DNA from: Thermococcus onnurineus NA1
Lineage (GTDB): Archaea; Methanobacteriota_B; Thermococci; Thermococcales; Thermococcaceae
Reading direction: 5' to 3'
DNA length: 64,000 nucleotides
Assembly (NCBI RefSeq): GCF_000018365.1
Contig: NC_011529.1
Location: 310,001-374,000, forward strand
Each line of letters begins with the position of its first letter. Within the stretch, counting starts at the first letter, position 1. Shown in pieces: positions 28,115 through 36,484 of the stretch. Under the pieces are notes generated by a model. That model was not told the DNA's origin. It saw only the letters and a list, made by a program, of their open reading frames with translations, and made no database searches. Position numbers and translations under genes: made by a program.

Positions 28115-29596
28115 ATGCTCGAGCTTGGCAAGTACATCAATATATCAGACGATCTCTTCGTAGTCAAAAACCTGATAGGTGCAATCCTCCAGGGCGTCGG
28201 CCTTGCCTATCTCTTCCCGATACTGCTAGCCTGGTTTTATCCCGATGAAATCGACTACGTAATCTACTTTGCAATTCCTGGGATATTTAGTATCCTCCTT
28301 GGCGCATGGCTCGCGAGACACATGGGGAAGATTGAGGACGTCAATTTGAGACAGGCGATGGTCTCAGCAGCTTTTACATGGCTCTTTGCATCTTTCATAA
28401 GCGTCGTCCCCTTTATGGCTATTGGAGGAATGTCGTTCGTTGATTCTTACTTCGAGAGCATGTCTGCCTGGACTGGGACTGGACTCACCATGATGAGCAA
28501 CCTCGAGAGCTACCCCCACATTCTCATCTTCTGGCGCTCTTGGATGCAGTGGCTGGGGGGAATTGGTATCGTCCTTGTCGCCCTTACTATACTCATTCGC
28601 CCGGGAGTCGCGGCGGCGAGGCTTTACAGAGCTGAAGCTAGGAGTGAGAGAATCCTGCCGAATCTTGTCAACACATCGAAGGTTATCTTCGAGATATACT
28701 TCGTCCTTACTCTGGTGGGTGTCTATCTCTACTATCTCAACGGCATGCCGCTTTTTGATGCCGTCATACACTCCATGACGGGTCTTGGCACGGGTGGTAT
28801 GAGTAGCCACGACCTGAGCATAGGCTACTTCAACAGCACCGCAATAGAGGCAGTCACGATTTTCCTCATGATAATGGGTGCCGTTAACTTCACGGTTCAC
28901 TACAGGATATTTCGGGACAAACACCTGAAGCCATTCTTTGAGGACGTTCAGGTTCGCTACATGTTCGTGTTCCTCTTCCCGACAATAGCGGTAATGGCCT
29001 TCAGTCTCGCCCAGATCGGCGATACCATTGGTGATGCCCTCAGACAGGCGGTCTTCCATGCGGTTTCTGCCATAACCTGTACCGGATTCGGGATAGCGGA
29101 TCTCAGCAAGTATCCCGAGCTGGCCAAGTTCATGATAGGAATACTCATGGTCATAGGAGGCGGTGCTGGAAGCACTGCAGGCGGTATAAAGCTCATCCGA
29201 GTTACGTTGATGTACGAAAGCCTCAAGTGGACGATTCAAGGTGCGATACTGCCTAGGGGTGCGATAATCAAGAGGAAGGTTGGGAACTATATATTCAGCG
29301 ACGAAGATGTTCAGGAGGTCATGAGCTTCACCATGACGTACTTTGCATTCCTTCTCATCGGAACTGTCTACACTATGGTTCGCCTTGGGACGAGTCTCGT
29401 TGATTCCTTCTTTGAGGTGGCTTCTGCCCAAGGAAACGTCGGTCTCAGTGTGGGCATCACGTCTCCAAGTCTTCCCGTTGACATGAAGATTCTCCTCATC
29501 CTCCACATGTGGATAGGCAGGCTGGAGATATTCTCAACGCTGGTGTTCATAATAAGCGTCTTCTTCCTCGCCCCCAGGGTGGTGGGCAAAAGATGA
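28115..29596 (+). CDS. trkH: TrkH-family potassium uptake protein
   Basis: This 493-residue membrane protein has four M1-P-M2 repeats and the four selectivity-filter loops: AWTGTGLTMM, MTGLGTGGMS, ITCTGFGIAD and AQGNVGLSVG. It mediates K+ uptake driven by ion gradients and normally works with a TrkA NAD-binding regulator; no trkA is adjacent. Its stop overlaps the following ATPase gene as ATGA, so the two are translationally coupled, an uncommon pairing. Confidence 0.93.
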   Translation: MLELGKYINISDDLFVVKNLIGAILQGVGLAYLFPILLAWFYPDEIDYVIYFAIPGIFSILLGAWLARHMGKIEDVNLRQAMVSAAFTWLFASFISVVPFMAIGGMSFVDSYFESMSAWTGTGLTMMSNLESYPHILIFWRSWMQWLGGIGIVLVALTILIRPGVAAARLYRAEARSERILPNLVNTSKVIFEIYFVLTLVGVYLYYLNGMPLFDAVIHSMTGLGTGGMSSHDLSIGYFNSTAIEAVTIFLMIMGAVNFTVHYRIFRDKHLKPFFEDVQVRYMFVFLFPTIAVMAFSLAQIGDTIGDALRQAVFHAVSAITCTGFGIADLSKYPELAKFMIGILMVIGGGAGSTAGGIKLIRVTLMYESLKWTIQGAILPRGAIIKRKVGNYIFSDEDVQEVMSFTMTYFAFLLIGTVYTMVRLGTSLVDSFFEVASAQGNVGLSVGITSPSLPVDMKILLILHMWIGRLEIFSTLVFIISVFFLAPRVVGKR

Positions 29597-30447
29597 ACGT
29601 GATAACCGTTGAGAACCTCAGCTTCAGGTACAGAAGGGCAAAGGAGTATTCCTTGAGGGATGTCAGCTTTGAAGTCAGGAGAGGTGAGCTACTTGGAATA
29701 ATTGGCCCGAGCGGGAGCGGGAAGTCGACGCTCTGTCTGACGCTTAACGGTATAATTCCCCACTCGATAAGGGGTGACTTTTCTGGAGAAGTCATCGTCC
29801 GAGATCCTGGAACTGGAGAGGAGTATAACACCATAGAAACCCCAGTTGCGAAGCTTTCAACCGTTGTCGGACTAGTTCTCCAGAACCCCGAGAGCCAGCT
29901 CTTCAGCATGACAGTCGAGGAGGAGATAGCATTTGGCCTGGAAAATCTTGGCCTGGACCGGAACGAGATAATGAGGCGTCTTCGCTGGGTGCTTGAGGTT
30001 TCTGGTCTTAAAGGTCTTGAGAAGGAGTTCCCCCCCAACCTGAGCGGTGGCCAGAAGCAGCGCTTGGCGATAGCAGCTGTCCTAGCAATGAAGCCTTCAG
30101 TCTTGGTTCTCGATGAGCCGACCTCCCAGCTCGATCCCTTGGGGAGAAATGAGGTTTTAGGACTTGTTTTGCTCCTCAGGAAGGAGCATGGAATCACAGT
30201 CGTCTTGGTGGAACATCATACGGATTACATACTCCGCTTCGCAGACAGGATAATAGTCATGGATAAAGGATCGATAGTACTCGAGGGGAAGCCGCGGGAG
30301 ATAGCGGAGGAAGCCGAAACTCTTAGGAGACTCGGTATAAATCTTCCCCCAAGCCTTGAGATATCTTACGAACTTAAAAAGAGGGGTTTAATAAGCCGGC
30401 TGGCTCTCACTGAGGAGGAACTTCTCTCCGGGATAAGATCTCTCTGA
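29593..30447 (+). CDS. ECF/CbiO-type ABC transporter ATPase
   Basis: This 284-residue ATPase has Walker A GPSGSGKST, a Q-loop QNPESQLFSMTVEEEIAFG (the SQLFSxTVEEE form typical of energy-coupling-factor and CbiO ATPases), signature NLSGGQKQR, Walker B VLVLDEP and the H-loop VEHHT. The C-terminal end bears an ECF-like extension. No S component, T component or second ATPase lies nearby, so its partners must be encoded elsewhere. The start at 29593 overlaps trkH. Its last 41 nt overlap the convergent gene at 30407. Confidence 0.88.
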   Translation: MNVITVENLSFRYRRAKEYSLRDVSFEVRRGELLGIIGPSGSGKSTLCLTLNGIIPHSIRGDFSGEVIVRDPGTGEEYNTIETPVAKLSTVVGLVLQNPESQLFSMTVEEEIAFGLENLGLDRNEIMRRLRWVLEVSGLKGLEKEFPPNLSGGQKQRLAIAAVLAMKPSVLVLDEPTSQLDPLGRNEVLGLVLLLRKEHGITVVLVEHHTDYILRFADRIIVMDKGSIVLEGKPREIAEEAETLRRLGINLPPSLEISYELKKRGLISRLALTEEELLSGIRSL

Positions 30448-31237
30448 GGTTTAATGCTTCACCAAGGAGTGAGTGCTTCAGATCGTATAGCTTGAGCATG
30501 AGCTCGAACCTGGCGTCGGGGTCTTCCACTTCCTCCGCCAGTTTAAAGGCCCCTTCAAGTATTCTGAGAGCTTCCTCTCTGTTCTGTGTTCCCTCTATGG
30601 AGGCTATGTAGTATAGGGCCATAGCCTTGTGGAAGGGGCTGGCAATGTGTTTAATTATCAGCTTTGCCTTCTCCACCTCCCCTGCGCGGTAGAACATCTC
30701 CGCCAGATGTACGAGGACAACATCGAGCTTCTCTGGATCGCGGACCATCTTCATGGCATAGCCTGCCTTGTCCAGGAGGCCTAGTCTTATCAGGTTCATC
30801 AGTATCTCCCTGATTATATCATCGTGGTTTTCTGCCAAGTTAATGGCCGTGCGAAGGGCTAGGTCTCCGTTGAGTTCGTCATCGAGCCGGTAGAATAGGA
30901 TTGCCAGATCAGCCATCAGCAGTGCCCGATACCGAGGATTGAAGAGGGCGTTGACTGCGGGTATCATCTCCTTTATTCTCTCCCGCGTTCTGCTGACATC
31001 TTCCTCGTTTAGTGTGCCGGTTTGCTCCTCCTTGTCCAGTTGCTCCACGATGGAGCGTATTACCATTCTCAGGGCCAGGAAGATGTTGTGCTCCTTCTCA
31101 AGGTTCTTTATCTGTTCTAGAGCCTCGTCTATCTCTTTCATTTTGAGGTATTCCTCAATTTCTTCTAGGATTTCGAGCTCGGACTTCTTTTCCTTTCCGC
31201 CTATGATGGATTTGAAAAAATCATCCAGCTTCCCCAT
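30407..31237 (-). CDS. Helical-repeat (TPR-like) protein of unknown function
   Basis: This 276-residue acidic, all-alpha protein has repeated helix pairs that resemble TPR or clustered helical repeats (for example LAIL FYRLDDELNGDLALRTA, residues about 110-130; HLAEMFYRAGEVEKAKLIIKH, about 175-195; ALYYIASIEGTQNREEALRIL, about 205-225). It suggests a protein-binding scaffold. It is the last gene of the reverse operon with HepT-like, archaemetzincin and CYTH genes and overlaps CYTH by 17 nt. I do not recognise a named family. Confidence 0.75.
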   Translation of the reverse strand: MGKLDDFFKSIIGGKEKKSELEILEEIEEYLKMKEIDEALEQIKNLEKEHNIFLALRMVIRSIVEQLDKEEQTGTLNEEDVSRTRERIKEMIPAVNALFNPRYRALLMADLAILFYRLDDELNGDLALRTAINLAENHDDIIREILMNLIRLGLLDKAGYAMKMVRDPEKLDVVLVHLAEMFYRAGEVEKAKLIIKHIASPFHKAMALYYIASIEGTQNREEALRILEGAFKLAEEVEDPDARFELMLKLYDLKHSLLGEALNLREILSRREVPPQ

Positions 31238-31775
31238 GACCTACCTCCTTCTCAAGCATCAGCTCGAGGTAGGAACGCCTCTCAAACTTCTTGACCCCGA
31301 GGGAGGCCAGTATCTTCCTCAGTACTCTAACGGTCTCCTCCACGACCTCCTCGCTCTCAGCCAGCGCTTCTATCTCGATGAACTTTCCGAGGCCTTCAAC
31401 CTCGTCGAGTGCTATGACAATGCCCTTATCAACGTAGTACTTTTCCCTGGTTTTCTCGACGATCAGCACCTCTTTGAATCCTAGACTCTCAAGGATTTCT
31501 GTATGCTTGTCCGGATCGCTCAGGGGAACCTCTATCTCCTTTCTCGTCTTCGAATTGGGATCGATTTTCGGCCCTTTATAGGTCATAATGGCCTCAAAGT
31601 GCCCGTTGAAACGTCTTATCCTGATCCTTAAAGCTTCGTCTGTCTTGGCAAAGTCCCGACAGGGATGCTGAAAGTAGGTGTCCTCGTGGTACTCCCTTCT
31701 TATCAGCTTGAAGTTCTCTCTCACCCTCTCAAACACTTCGTCGTCTGCATAGCCCTTAACCTCTATCTCTATCAT
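31221..31775 (-). CDS. CYTH-domain protein (class IV adenylate cyclase-like)
   Basis: This 184-residue protein has the CYTH tunnel-fold signature ExExK (MIEIEVKGYA) and alternating charged strands: HPCRDFAKTDEALRIRIR, AIMTYKGPKID, TRKEIEVPL, VIALDEVEGLGKFIEIEA. It matches CyaB-type proteins. Members either make cAMP or hydrolyse inorganic or thiamine triphosphate; in a hyperthermophilic archaeon a triphosphatase role seems at least as likely. The ATG overlaps the archaemetzincin stop as ATGA. Confidence 0.88.
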   Translation of the reverse strand: MIEIEVKGYADDEVFERVRENFKLIRREYHEDTYFQHPCRDFAKTDEALRIRIRRFNGHFEAIMTYKGPKIDPNSKTRKEIEVPLSDPDKHTEILESLGFKEVLIVEKTREKYYVDKGIVIALDEVEGLGKFIEIEALAESEEVVEETVRVLRKILASLGVKKFERRSYLELMLEKEVGHGEAG

Positions 31776-32326
31776 CTTCCAACCCCCAAGTTCTTCTCAA
31801 GCTTCCTCAGGCAGGTGGGACAGTAGAGCGGCCCCTTAATGTCTGTATCAATTATCGAGTTTGAGAAATGCATGACGCATTCTCCCTTCGGGCAGTGGGG
31901 AAGACCAAAGACGTGCCCGAGCTCGTGCATGGCCTCTTTGATTGCTCGTTCAACGAAGAGCCTCCTGTTAGGCAGCTTCCCATAGAACTCCGGCCTGAGA
32001 CGGAATGTGGAAATAACCGCCGCCCCGAGCCTCGAATTGGCCAGACCGAAGATGAAGTTCAATCCCTCCTCATAGAGGTCGAGCGATGTAATCCCGAGGA
32101 CTGCTCTTGCATTCCTCATCCTCCCAAGCTCCGAGAGTGTTATCAGAAAAGCTCTCCCAAGAAACTGCCTCCTTAAGGAATTGTATGCCTTCAAAAACGG
32201 TTCTGGAGGGATAGCGTCGGATATCTCAACAGTGAGGCCGAAATGTGGATAATACGAGCCTACGAACTTCGCTATCTCCTCGGTCACCATTCCATCAACG
32301 GTGCCGATAGGCACGATGAGTATCAC
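31772..32326 (-). CDS. amzA: Archaemetzincin metalloprotease
   Basis: This 184-residue protein has the archaemetzincin signature: HELGHVFGLPHC (134-145), CPKGECVMHF (145-154) and a final CPTC (169-172). Catalytic zinc is bound by three His with Glu as base; the four Cys bind a structural zinc. The Met-turn (CVM) is present. The natural substrate of archaeal members is unknown. It starts at GTG (32326) overlapping the HepT-like gene, and is the second gene of a four-gene operon. Confidence 0.93.
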   Translation of the reverse strand: MILIVPIGTVDGMVTEEIAKFVGSYYPHFGLTVEISDAIPPEPFLKAYNSLRRQFLGRAFLITLSELGRMRNARAVLGITSLDLYEEGLNFIFGLANSRLGAAVISTFRLRPEFYGKLPNRRLFVERAIKEAMHELGHVFGLPHCPKGECVMHFSNSIIDTDIKGPLYCPTCLRKLEKNLGVGR

Positions 32327-32712
32327 CCCTCAACACCCCTGAGGAATTCAAGGAGCTCCCTAACGTACTCGATGTATTCCTCCATGTTCCTGAAGGCTAT
32401 CTCATCGTTCATAAGGTCGTAATCGTAGATGAGTACCTCCCTCAGCTGGGCGAGGAATTCCGCTTTTTCGGCAGTCTCTTTTGGCAGGATTCCCTTCTCT
32501 TCAAGGGACCTGATAAGATCAGAGTACGAAAGGGCTATTATTTCCCTTTTCCGACCGAGTTCCGAGAGGCCCTCAAGGAGGGCTTGTATGGCGAACTCGA
32601 GCCTCTTGTATATTCCATCCTTTGCTAGGCCCATCAACTTGAACTCCTCAAGGGAATCTGGCATTGCCTCCTTTATCAGCTCGATGCTCTCAACGATGTA
32701 TTCAACGTTCAC
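32323..32712 (-). CDS. HepT-like (DUF86) protein with altered RNase motif
   Basis: This 129-residue all-alpha protein resembles HepT/DUF86, the RNase-like toxin of MntA-HepT modules. It has IYKRLEFAIQALLE, the SYSDLIRSLEEKGILPKE middle, and a final helix region. In HepT the motif is Rx4HxY; here it reads REVLIYDY, with Tyr in place of the catalytic His. No MntA nucleotidyltransferase is adjacent. Two GTG starts are possible (32721 and 32712); 32712 has AGGTG six bases upstream. It is the first gene of the operon. Confidence 0.7.
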   Translation of the reverse strand: MNVEYIVESIELIKEAMPDSLEEFKLMGLAKDGIYKRLEFAIQALLEGLSELGRKREIIALSYSDLIRSLEEKGILPKETAEKAEFLAQLREVLIYDYDLMNDEIAFRNMEEYIEYVRELLEFLRGVEG

Positions 32713-32851
32713 TTCCCACACCTATAATAGGCTGGGAAGACAATGAAATAAACTTTTCCCAGAGGGGGACGGAGAAGAGAGCTGAAATAATCAAAGGAAA
32801 GGGCTGGATGCCGGGTTCTATCCCGGAGGAAGTTGCGCCACGAACGTGGTA

Positions 32852-33889
32852 TCATGGAGTGAGGTCCATTGGTCTGAGCTCCTCAAGCATGTACTTGGCG
32901 AGCTTTACCGTGAGGTCGATGTCCCTAAGGTCAGCGGTCTCGACCTGGCTGTGCATGTACCTTATCGGTATGCTCAGAACTGCAGTTGCGACGCCCTCGC
33001 GGTTTATCTGCATTATGTTGGCGTCCGTTCCGGTTGGCCTTGGGGAGGCCTCGACCTGGAGTGGTATCTCGTACTTCTTGGCAATCTCATCGGCAAAGGT
33101 CCTTATCTTGGGGTTAATGTTTGGCCCAACGTCCATAACCGGACCGCCACCGAGCTTGGGAACTATCCTGCCCTTGTCACCGACCTGCTTGGCGAAGGTG
33201 ACGTCCATAGCGATACCAATCTCCGGATCGATGGCGTAGCTGGCAACCCTCGCACCCCTGAGGCCGACCTCTTCCTGAACGCTGGCCACGAAGTATATGT
33301 CCGCCTCATGATTCTCGATGGCTCTGGCAGTCTCAATCATCGCGTAAAGGCAGACACGGTCGTCAAGGTAGGGCGTTGCAACTCTGTTCTCGTTGAGCTG
33401 GGTGAAAGCTGGGGCAAACTCGCCAATGGTTCCAACCTTGAAGCCCATCTCTTCGGCCTCTTCCTTGCTGTCGGCACCGACGTCCACAACAATGGTGTCC
33501 CAGTTCGCCGCCTTCTTCCTGTCTTCGGGCTTCTGGAGATGCGGCGGTATGTGGCCGACCACTCCAAAGCGCTCGCCCTTCTCGGTAAAGAAGCGAATCC
33601 TCTGGGCAACCAGAGTCCTCGGGTCAACACCGCCAACGGGGACGACGTGGAGGTAGCCTTCCTTGTCGATGTGGTTTACCATGATGCCTATCTTGTCCAT
33701 GTGGGCGGCGATCATTATCTTTGGTCCATTACCCTTCTTGTGGGCTATAACGTTGCCGAGCTTGTCGACGTAGATTTCATCGACGTAGTCCTTCAGAGCC
33801 TCAATAACAACATCTCTTATTCCGAGAAATTCGTAACCGGAAACACCTGGAGCTTCGACGACCTTCTTCAAAAGTTCAATATTCACCAT
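32852..33889 (-). CDS. M42-family (TET) aminopeptidase
   Basis: This 345-residue protein forms, in known relatives, a dodecameric tetrahedral aminopeptidase that trims peptides released by the proteasome. Metal and catalytic residues: AAHMDKIG (His and Asp), YLDDRV (Asp), [10 protein letters not shown] (two Glu), AMDVT (Asp) and RYMHSQVE (His). The PDZ-like or dimerisation domain is at about 70-165. The length is typical of the family. The ATG at 33889 follows AAGGAGGCG. Substrate preference cannot be told from sequence. Confidence 0.93.
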   Translation of the reverse strand: MVNIELLKKVVEAPGVSGYEFLGIRDVVIEALKDYVDEIYVDKLGNVIAHKKGNGPKIMIAAHMDKIGIMVNHIDKEGYLHVVPVGGVDPRTLVAQRIRFFTEKGERFGVVGHIPPHLQKPEDRKKAANWDTIVVDVGADSKEEAEEMGFKVGTIGEFAPAFTQLNENRVATPYLDDRVCLYAMIETARAIENHEADIYFVASVQEEVGLRGARVASYAIDPEIGIAMDVTFAKQVGDKGRIVPKLGGGPVMDVGPNINPKIRTFADEIAKKYEIPLQVEASPRPTGTDANIMQINREGVATAVLSIPIRYMHSQVETADLRDIDLTVKLAKYMLEELRPMDLTP

Positions 33890-33964
33890 GGCTTTCGCCT
33901 CCTTTAGATTTCCCTCTGAAGGTATTCGGCCTCCTTAATAAGGTTTACGAAGAGAAAAGAGAAG

Positions 33965-35491
33965 TCAGCCCAGGATGACCTGAAGGTAGGCCTCCTCGCC
34001 GGGCTCGAGGTGCTCTATCTCCCACAAAACCCTGTTATCCTCCACTTTCGCGCTTCCCTTCGTGGCCCTGGCACCTAGGGCAGTAACTCCCTTCTCGAAG
34101 CGGAAGTTGTCAATGCTCCTCAGTCTGGGGGCCTTAACTTTAACGAAGTAATAGCGGTCGAGCCTCTCCTCCTGGATAATGGGCATGAAGAACGCTGCGT
34201 AGGACGTTCCGGCGAGCAGGACGCCGGCTATGAGGAGTATTGCCGCGAGAGGACCATAATTCTTTGGCGGCTGCACGGGGGTGGTGGTCGTGTTCGAGGG
34301 CGAGCTGGTAGTGGTGGTTGGCGTTGGTGTGGGCGTTACTGGTGGGACGACCTTGGCACTGGCCTCGGCTCCCACGTACCTGCTGCTCTCGGCCTTGAGC
34401 ATAATGGTTCCATAGCCCGTTTTCTCAAGGTCTACAACCGTTATTCCCGAAGAGTTCGTGACAGCGTAGTCCTTGCCGAGCGGCCCTGATGCGGTAACTG
34501 TTATGTTTGGAACGGGCTCTCCAGTGGAATCGACCACCTTCACTAGAAGTGTCTCGTTTTTCTGAAAATAGCTTAGAAAGAGCTTTTTCACCTCTACGAA
34601 GGTCGTAACGATCTTTCCGTCGAGATTGAGAACTATCTCGTAAGTCCCCGGCTGGTTCACGAGGTAAGAGACGGTTCCATCGTCGTCGGTTTTGAAGGGT
34701 ACACCATTTATCCTGACGGAGATGTCGGAAACGCCCTTTTCGTCCTCATCGTACACGTGGACGTAGATTGCTCCGTCCCTGAAGTAGGCATCGTATCTCA
34801 GGTTCCTCTGGTAAACGCGGAAGGTTGCCGTTGTGCTCTTGAATCTGCCGCTGAAGTTGGCCCAGAAGTAGATCATGTAGTTCCCGACCTTCGGCGTAAT
34901 GAGGGTGATGTTCTTTATCCAGTTCTCACCTGGCTTCAGGTAGATTGTGGTCGAGAACGTCTCGAGAACATCACCATCGCGGGAGAGAGTATATCCTATT
35001 CTTCCTATGATGACACCGTTCGCCTGGGATGTTATCCTGAGGGCAGCCGTGATGTTGCTCCCGTAAGTGTACTCGTCGCCTACGTCGATCCTGAGGGCGT
35101 AGTCGACAAAGGTCTTCACACTGACAGTTATTTGGGCCTCTGAATAGCTGGAGCCGGCCCTCGCGACGAGGGTGAGTGTGTATTTTCCGGGATCGACGTT
35201 GAGTATCTTGACGGAGAGCGTGTCCTGAATCGTCTCGTTCGGTTCAATTGGGTCTCGAATCACCTTGCTCTGGTAGAGGAAGCCCTCCGTTGGGCCGGTG
35301 ACGTAAACCGTGACGTTTGAGAGTGTCTGGTTTCCAAGATTCATGAGCTTGAAGGGGATTATTATGATGTCCCCAGGAACACCTGAGAATTCGTCGTTGA
35401 GCGGGATTATGGCGAGCGGCGACTGGGCACTTACCGCCGGAAGAAAAACCGGAATCATCAGAATTATCAGGGGCAGACCTCTAAGCTTCAC
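33965..35491 (-). CDS. Secreted membrane-anchored beta-domain protein
   Basis: This 508-residue protein has a signal peptide (MKLRGLPLIILMIPVFLPAVSAQ) and about four Ig-like or CARDB/NEW3-like beta domains (for example FKLMNLGNQTLSNVTVYVTGP; VYDEDEKGVSDISVRING). A Thr/Pro/Ser-rich linker (about 385-415), likely glycosylated, leads to a membrane helix (GPLAAILLIAGVLLAGTSYAAF) and a cytoplasmic domain of about 75 residues. It starts at GTG 35491, overlapping the hjc stop by 11 nt. A cell-envelope role is inferred; the partner is unknown. Confidence 0.75.
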   Translation of the reverse strand: MKLRGLPLIILMIPVFLPAVSAQSPLAIIPLNDEFSGVPGDIIIIPFKLMNLGNQTLSNVTVYVTGPTEGFLYQSKVIRDPIEPNETIQDTLSVKILNVDPGKYTLTLVARAGSSYSEAQITVSVKTFVDYALRIDVGDEYTYGSNITAALRITSQANGVIIGRIGYTLSRDGDVLETFSTTIYLKPGENWIKNITLITPKVGNYMIYFWANFSGRFKSTTATFRVYQRNLRYDAYFRDGAIYVHVYDEDEKGVSDISVRINGVPFKTDDDGTVSYLVNQPGTYEIVLNLDGKIVTTFVEVKKLFLSYFQKNETLLVKVVDSTGEPVPNITVTASGPLGKDYAVTNSSGITVVDLEKTGYGTIMLKAESSRYVGAEASAKVVPPVTPTPTPTTTTSSPSNTTTTPVQPPKNYGPLAAILLIAGVLLAGTSYAAFFMPIIQEERLDRYYFVKVKAPRLRSIDNFRFEKGVTALGARATKGSAKVEDNRVLWEIEHLEPGEEAYLQVILG

Positions 35492-35882
35492 CCTTTATCA
35501 CCCCTTCGAGGGACCTCTGCTTTCCAACAACTTCGTCAAAGGTTAGATAGTTTGGTGTCTGCAGGCTAACCTTATAGTTTTTGCCGCCGCTCTCCAGGTT
35601 CTCCGGGTAGAAGAAGCGCCAACCGTTGTTTATGAACTTGACCGCAATTATAGGTTTTCCTCCAAACCTCTCCGCAAAGGAAATGAGCTTCTCGTAGTCT
35701 TCCCTGCTGAAGTATAGCTTCTCGTCGTGGGTGCTCTTCACCTCTATGCAGAGGTAGAGCTTTCCGTTGCCGGCTATGATATCGACCTTCTTGCTTCCAG
35801 CCGAGCGAACAACCGCGAAGCCGGCCTTCTCGAGCATCTTTATGAGCTCCCTCTCGGCGCTTGCGCCTCTTCTGTATCGCAT
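35481..35882 (-). CDS. hjc: Holliday junction resolvase Hjc
   Basis: This 133-residue archaeal resolvase cuts four-way DNA junctions at the end of recombination. It has RRGASAERELIKMLEKAGF at the start (catalytic Glu), VDIIAG and the CIEVKST (E-x-K) nuclease core of the PD-(D/E)xK fold. The length is standard. The ATG at 35882 follows GAGGGAGTG. It is divergent from the gamma-carbonic anhydrase gene. Confidence 0.95.
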   Translation of the reverse strand: MRYRRGASAERELIKMLEKAGFAVVRSAGSKKVDIIAGNGKLYLCIEVKSTHDEKLYFSREDYEKLISFAERFGGKPIIAVKFINNGWRFFYPENLESGGKNYKVSLQTPNYLTFDEVVGKQRSLEGVIKGEA

Positions 35883-35912
35883 TGCACTCCCTCGGACTAT
35901 CTTGTCCGGTTA

Positions 35913-35922
35913 GGTTTATAAG
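35913..35922 (+). promoter_or_regulatory. TATA box of the carbonic anhydrase gene
   Basis: GGTTTATAAG lies about 35 nt before the ATG at 35954. Confidence 0.6.
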
Positions 35923-35953
35923 TTATGTCGAGGAGTTAAGGGCGGTGATGAAT

Positions 35954-36478
35954 ATGGCGATTTACGAGTTCGAGGGAAAGAAGCCTAAAATTCACGAGAC
36001 CGCTTTCATCGATGAGACTGCCTCGGTCATAGGAGACGTTGTCCTTGAGGCGAAGACGAGCGTCTGGCCGTCTGCAGTCCTGAGGGGAGACATAGAGCAG
36101 ATTTACGTTGGAGAGGGCTCCAACATACAGGACAACGTGAGCATACACACCTCCCACGGCCAGCCGACGATCATAGGAAAATACGTTACCATCGGACACA
36201 ACGCCGTTGTCCATGGGGCGGAGATAGGCGACTACACCATCATAGGCATGGGCGCGATTATCCTTGACGGCGCCAGGATAGGCAAGCACGTCGTCATAGG
36301 TGCAGGTGCCCTCGTCCCCCCGGGCAAGGAGATACCAGACTACAGCCTCGTTGTCGGCGTTCCAGGAAAGGTCGTCAGGCAGCTCAGCGAGGAAGAGATT
36401 GAGTGGACCAAGAAGAACGCTGAGATTTATATAGAGCTCGCCGAAAAGCACCTGGGAAGCAGAAAGAAGATTGAGTGA
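35954..36478 (+). CDS. Gamma-carbonic anhydrase family protein
   Basis: This 174-residue left-handed beta-helix protein is of the gamma-CA/YrdA type. It has WPSAVLRGD, then SNIQDNVSIHT, and the metal-binding GHNAVVHGAEIG histidines, with hexapeptide repeats throughout. It would be a trimer with Zn or Fe at the interfaces, hydrating CO2; acetyltransferase-like roles are possible for some relatives. Several starts are possible; 35954 with GGTGATG upstream gives MAIYEFEGKKP. It is followed by uppS after 6 nt. Confidence 0.88.
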   Translation: MAIYEFEGKKPKIHETAFIDETASVIGDVVLEAKTSVWPSAVLRGDIEQIYVGEGSNIQDNVSIHTSHGQPTIIGKYVTIGHNAVVHGAEIGDYTIIGMGAIILDGARIGKHVVIGAGALVPPGKEIPDYSLVVGVPGKVVRQLSEEEIEWTKKNAEIYIELAEKHLGSRKKIE

Positions 36479-36484
36479 TGTCTG

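Noticed and set aside
28364..29506. 380-residue reverse frame opposite trkH
   Set aside because: The forward frame has all four TrkH filter motifs; the reverse one is His/Glu-rich shadow sequence.
32846..33907. 353-residue forward frame opposite the M42 peptidase
   Set aside because: Shadow frame; the reverse frame carries the full M42 metal-ligand set.
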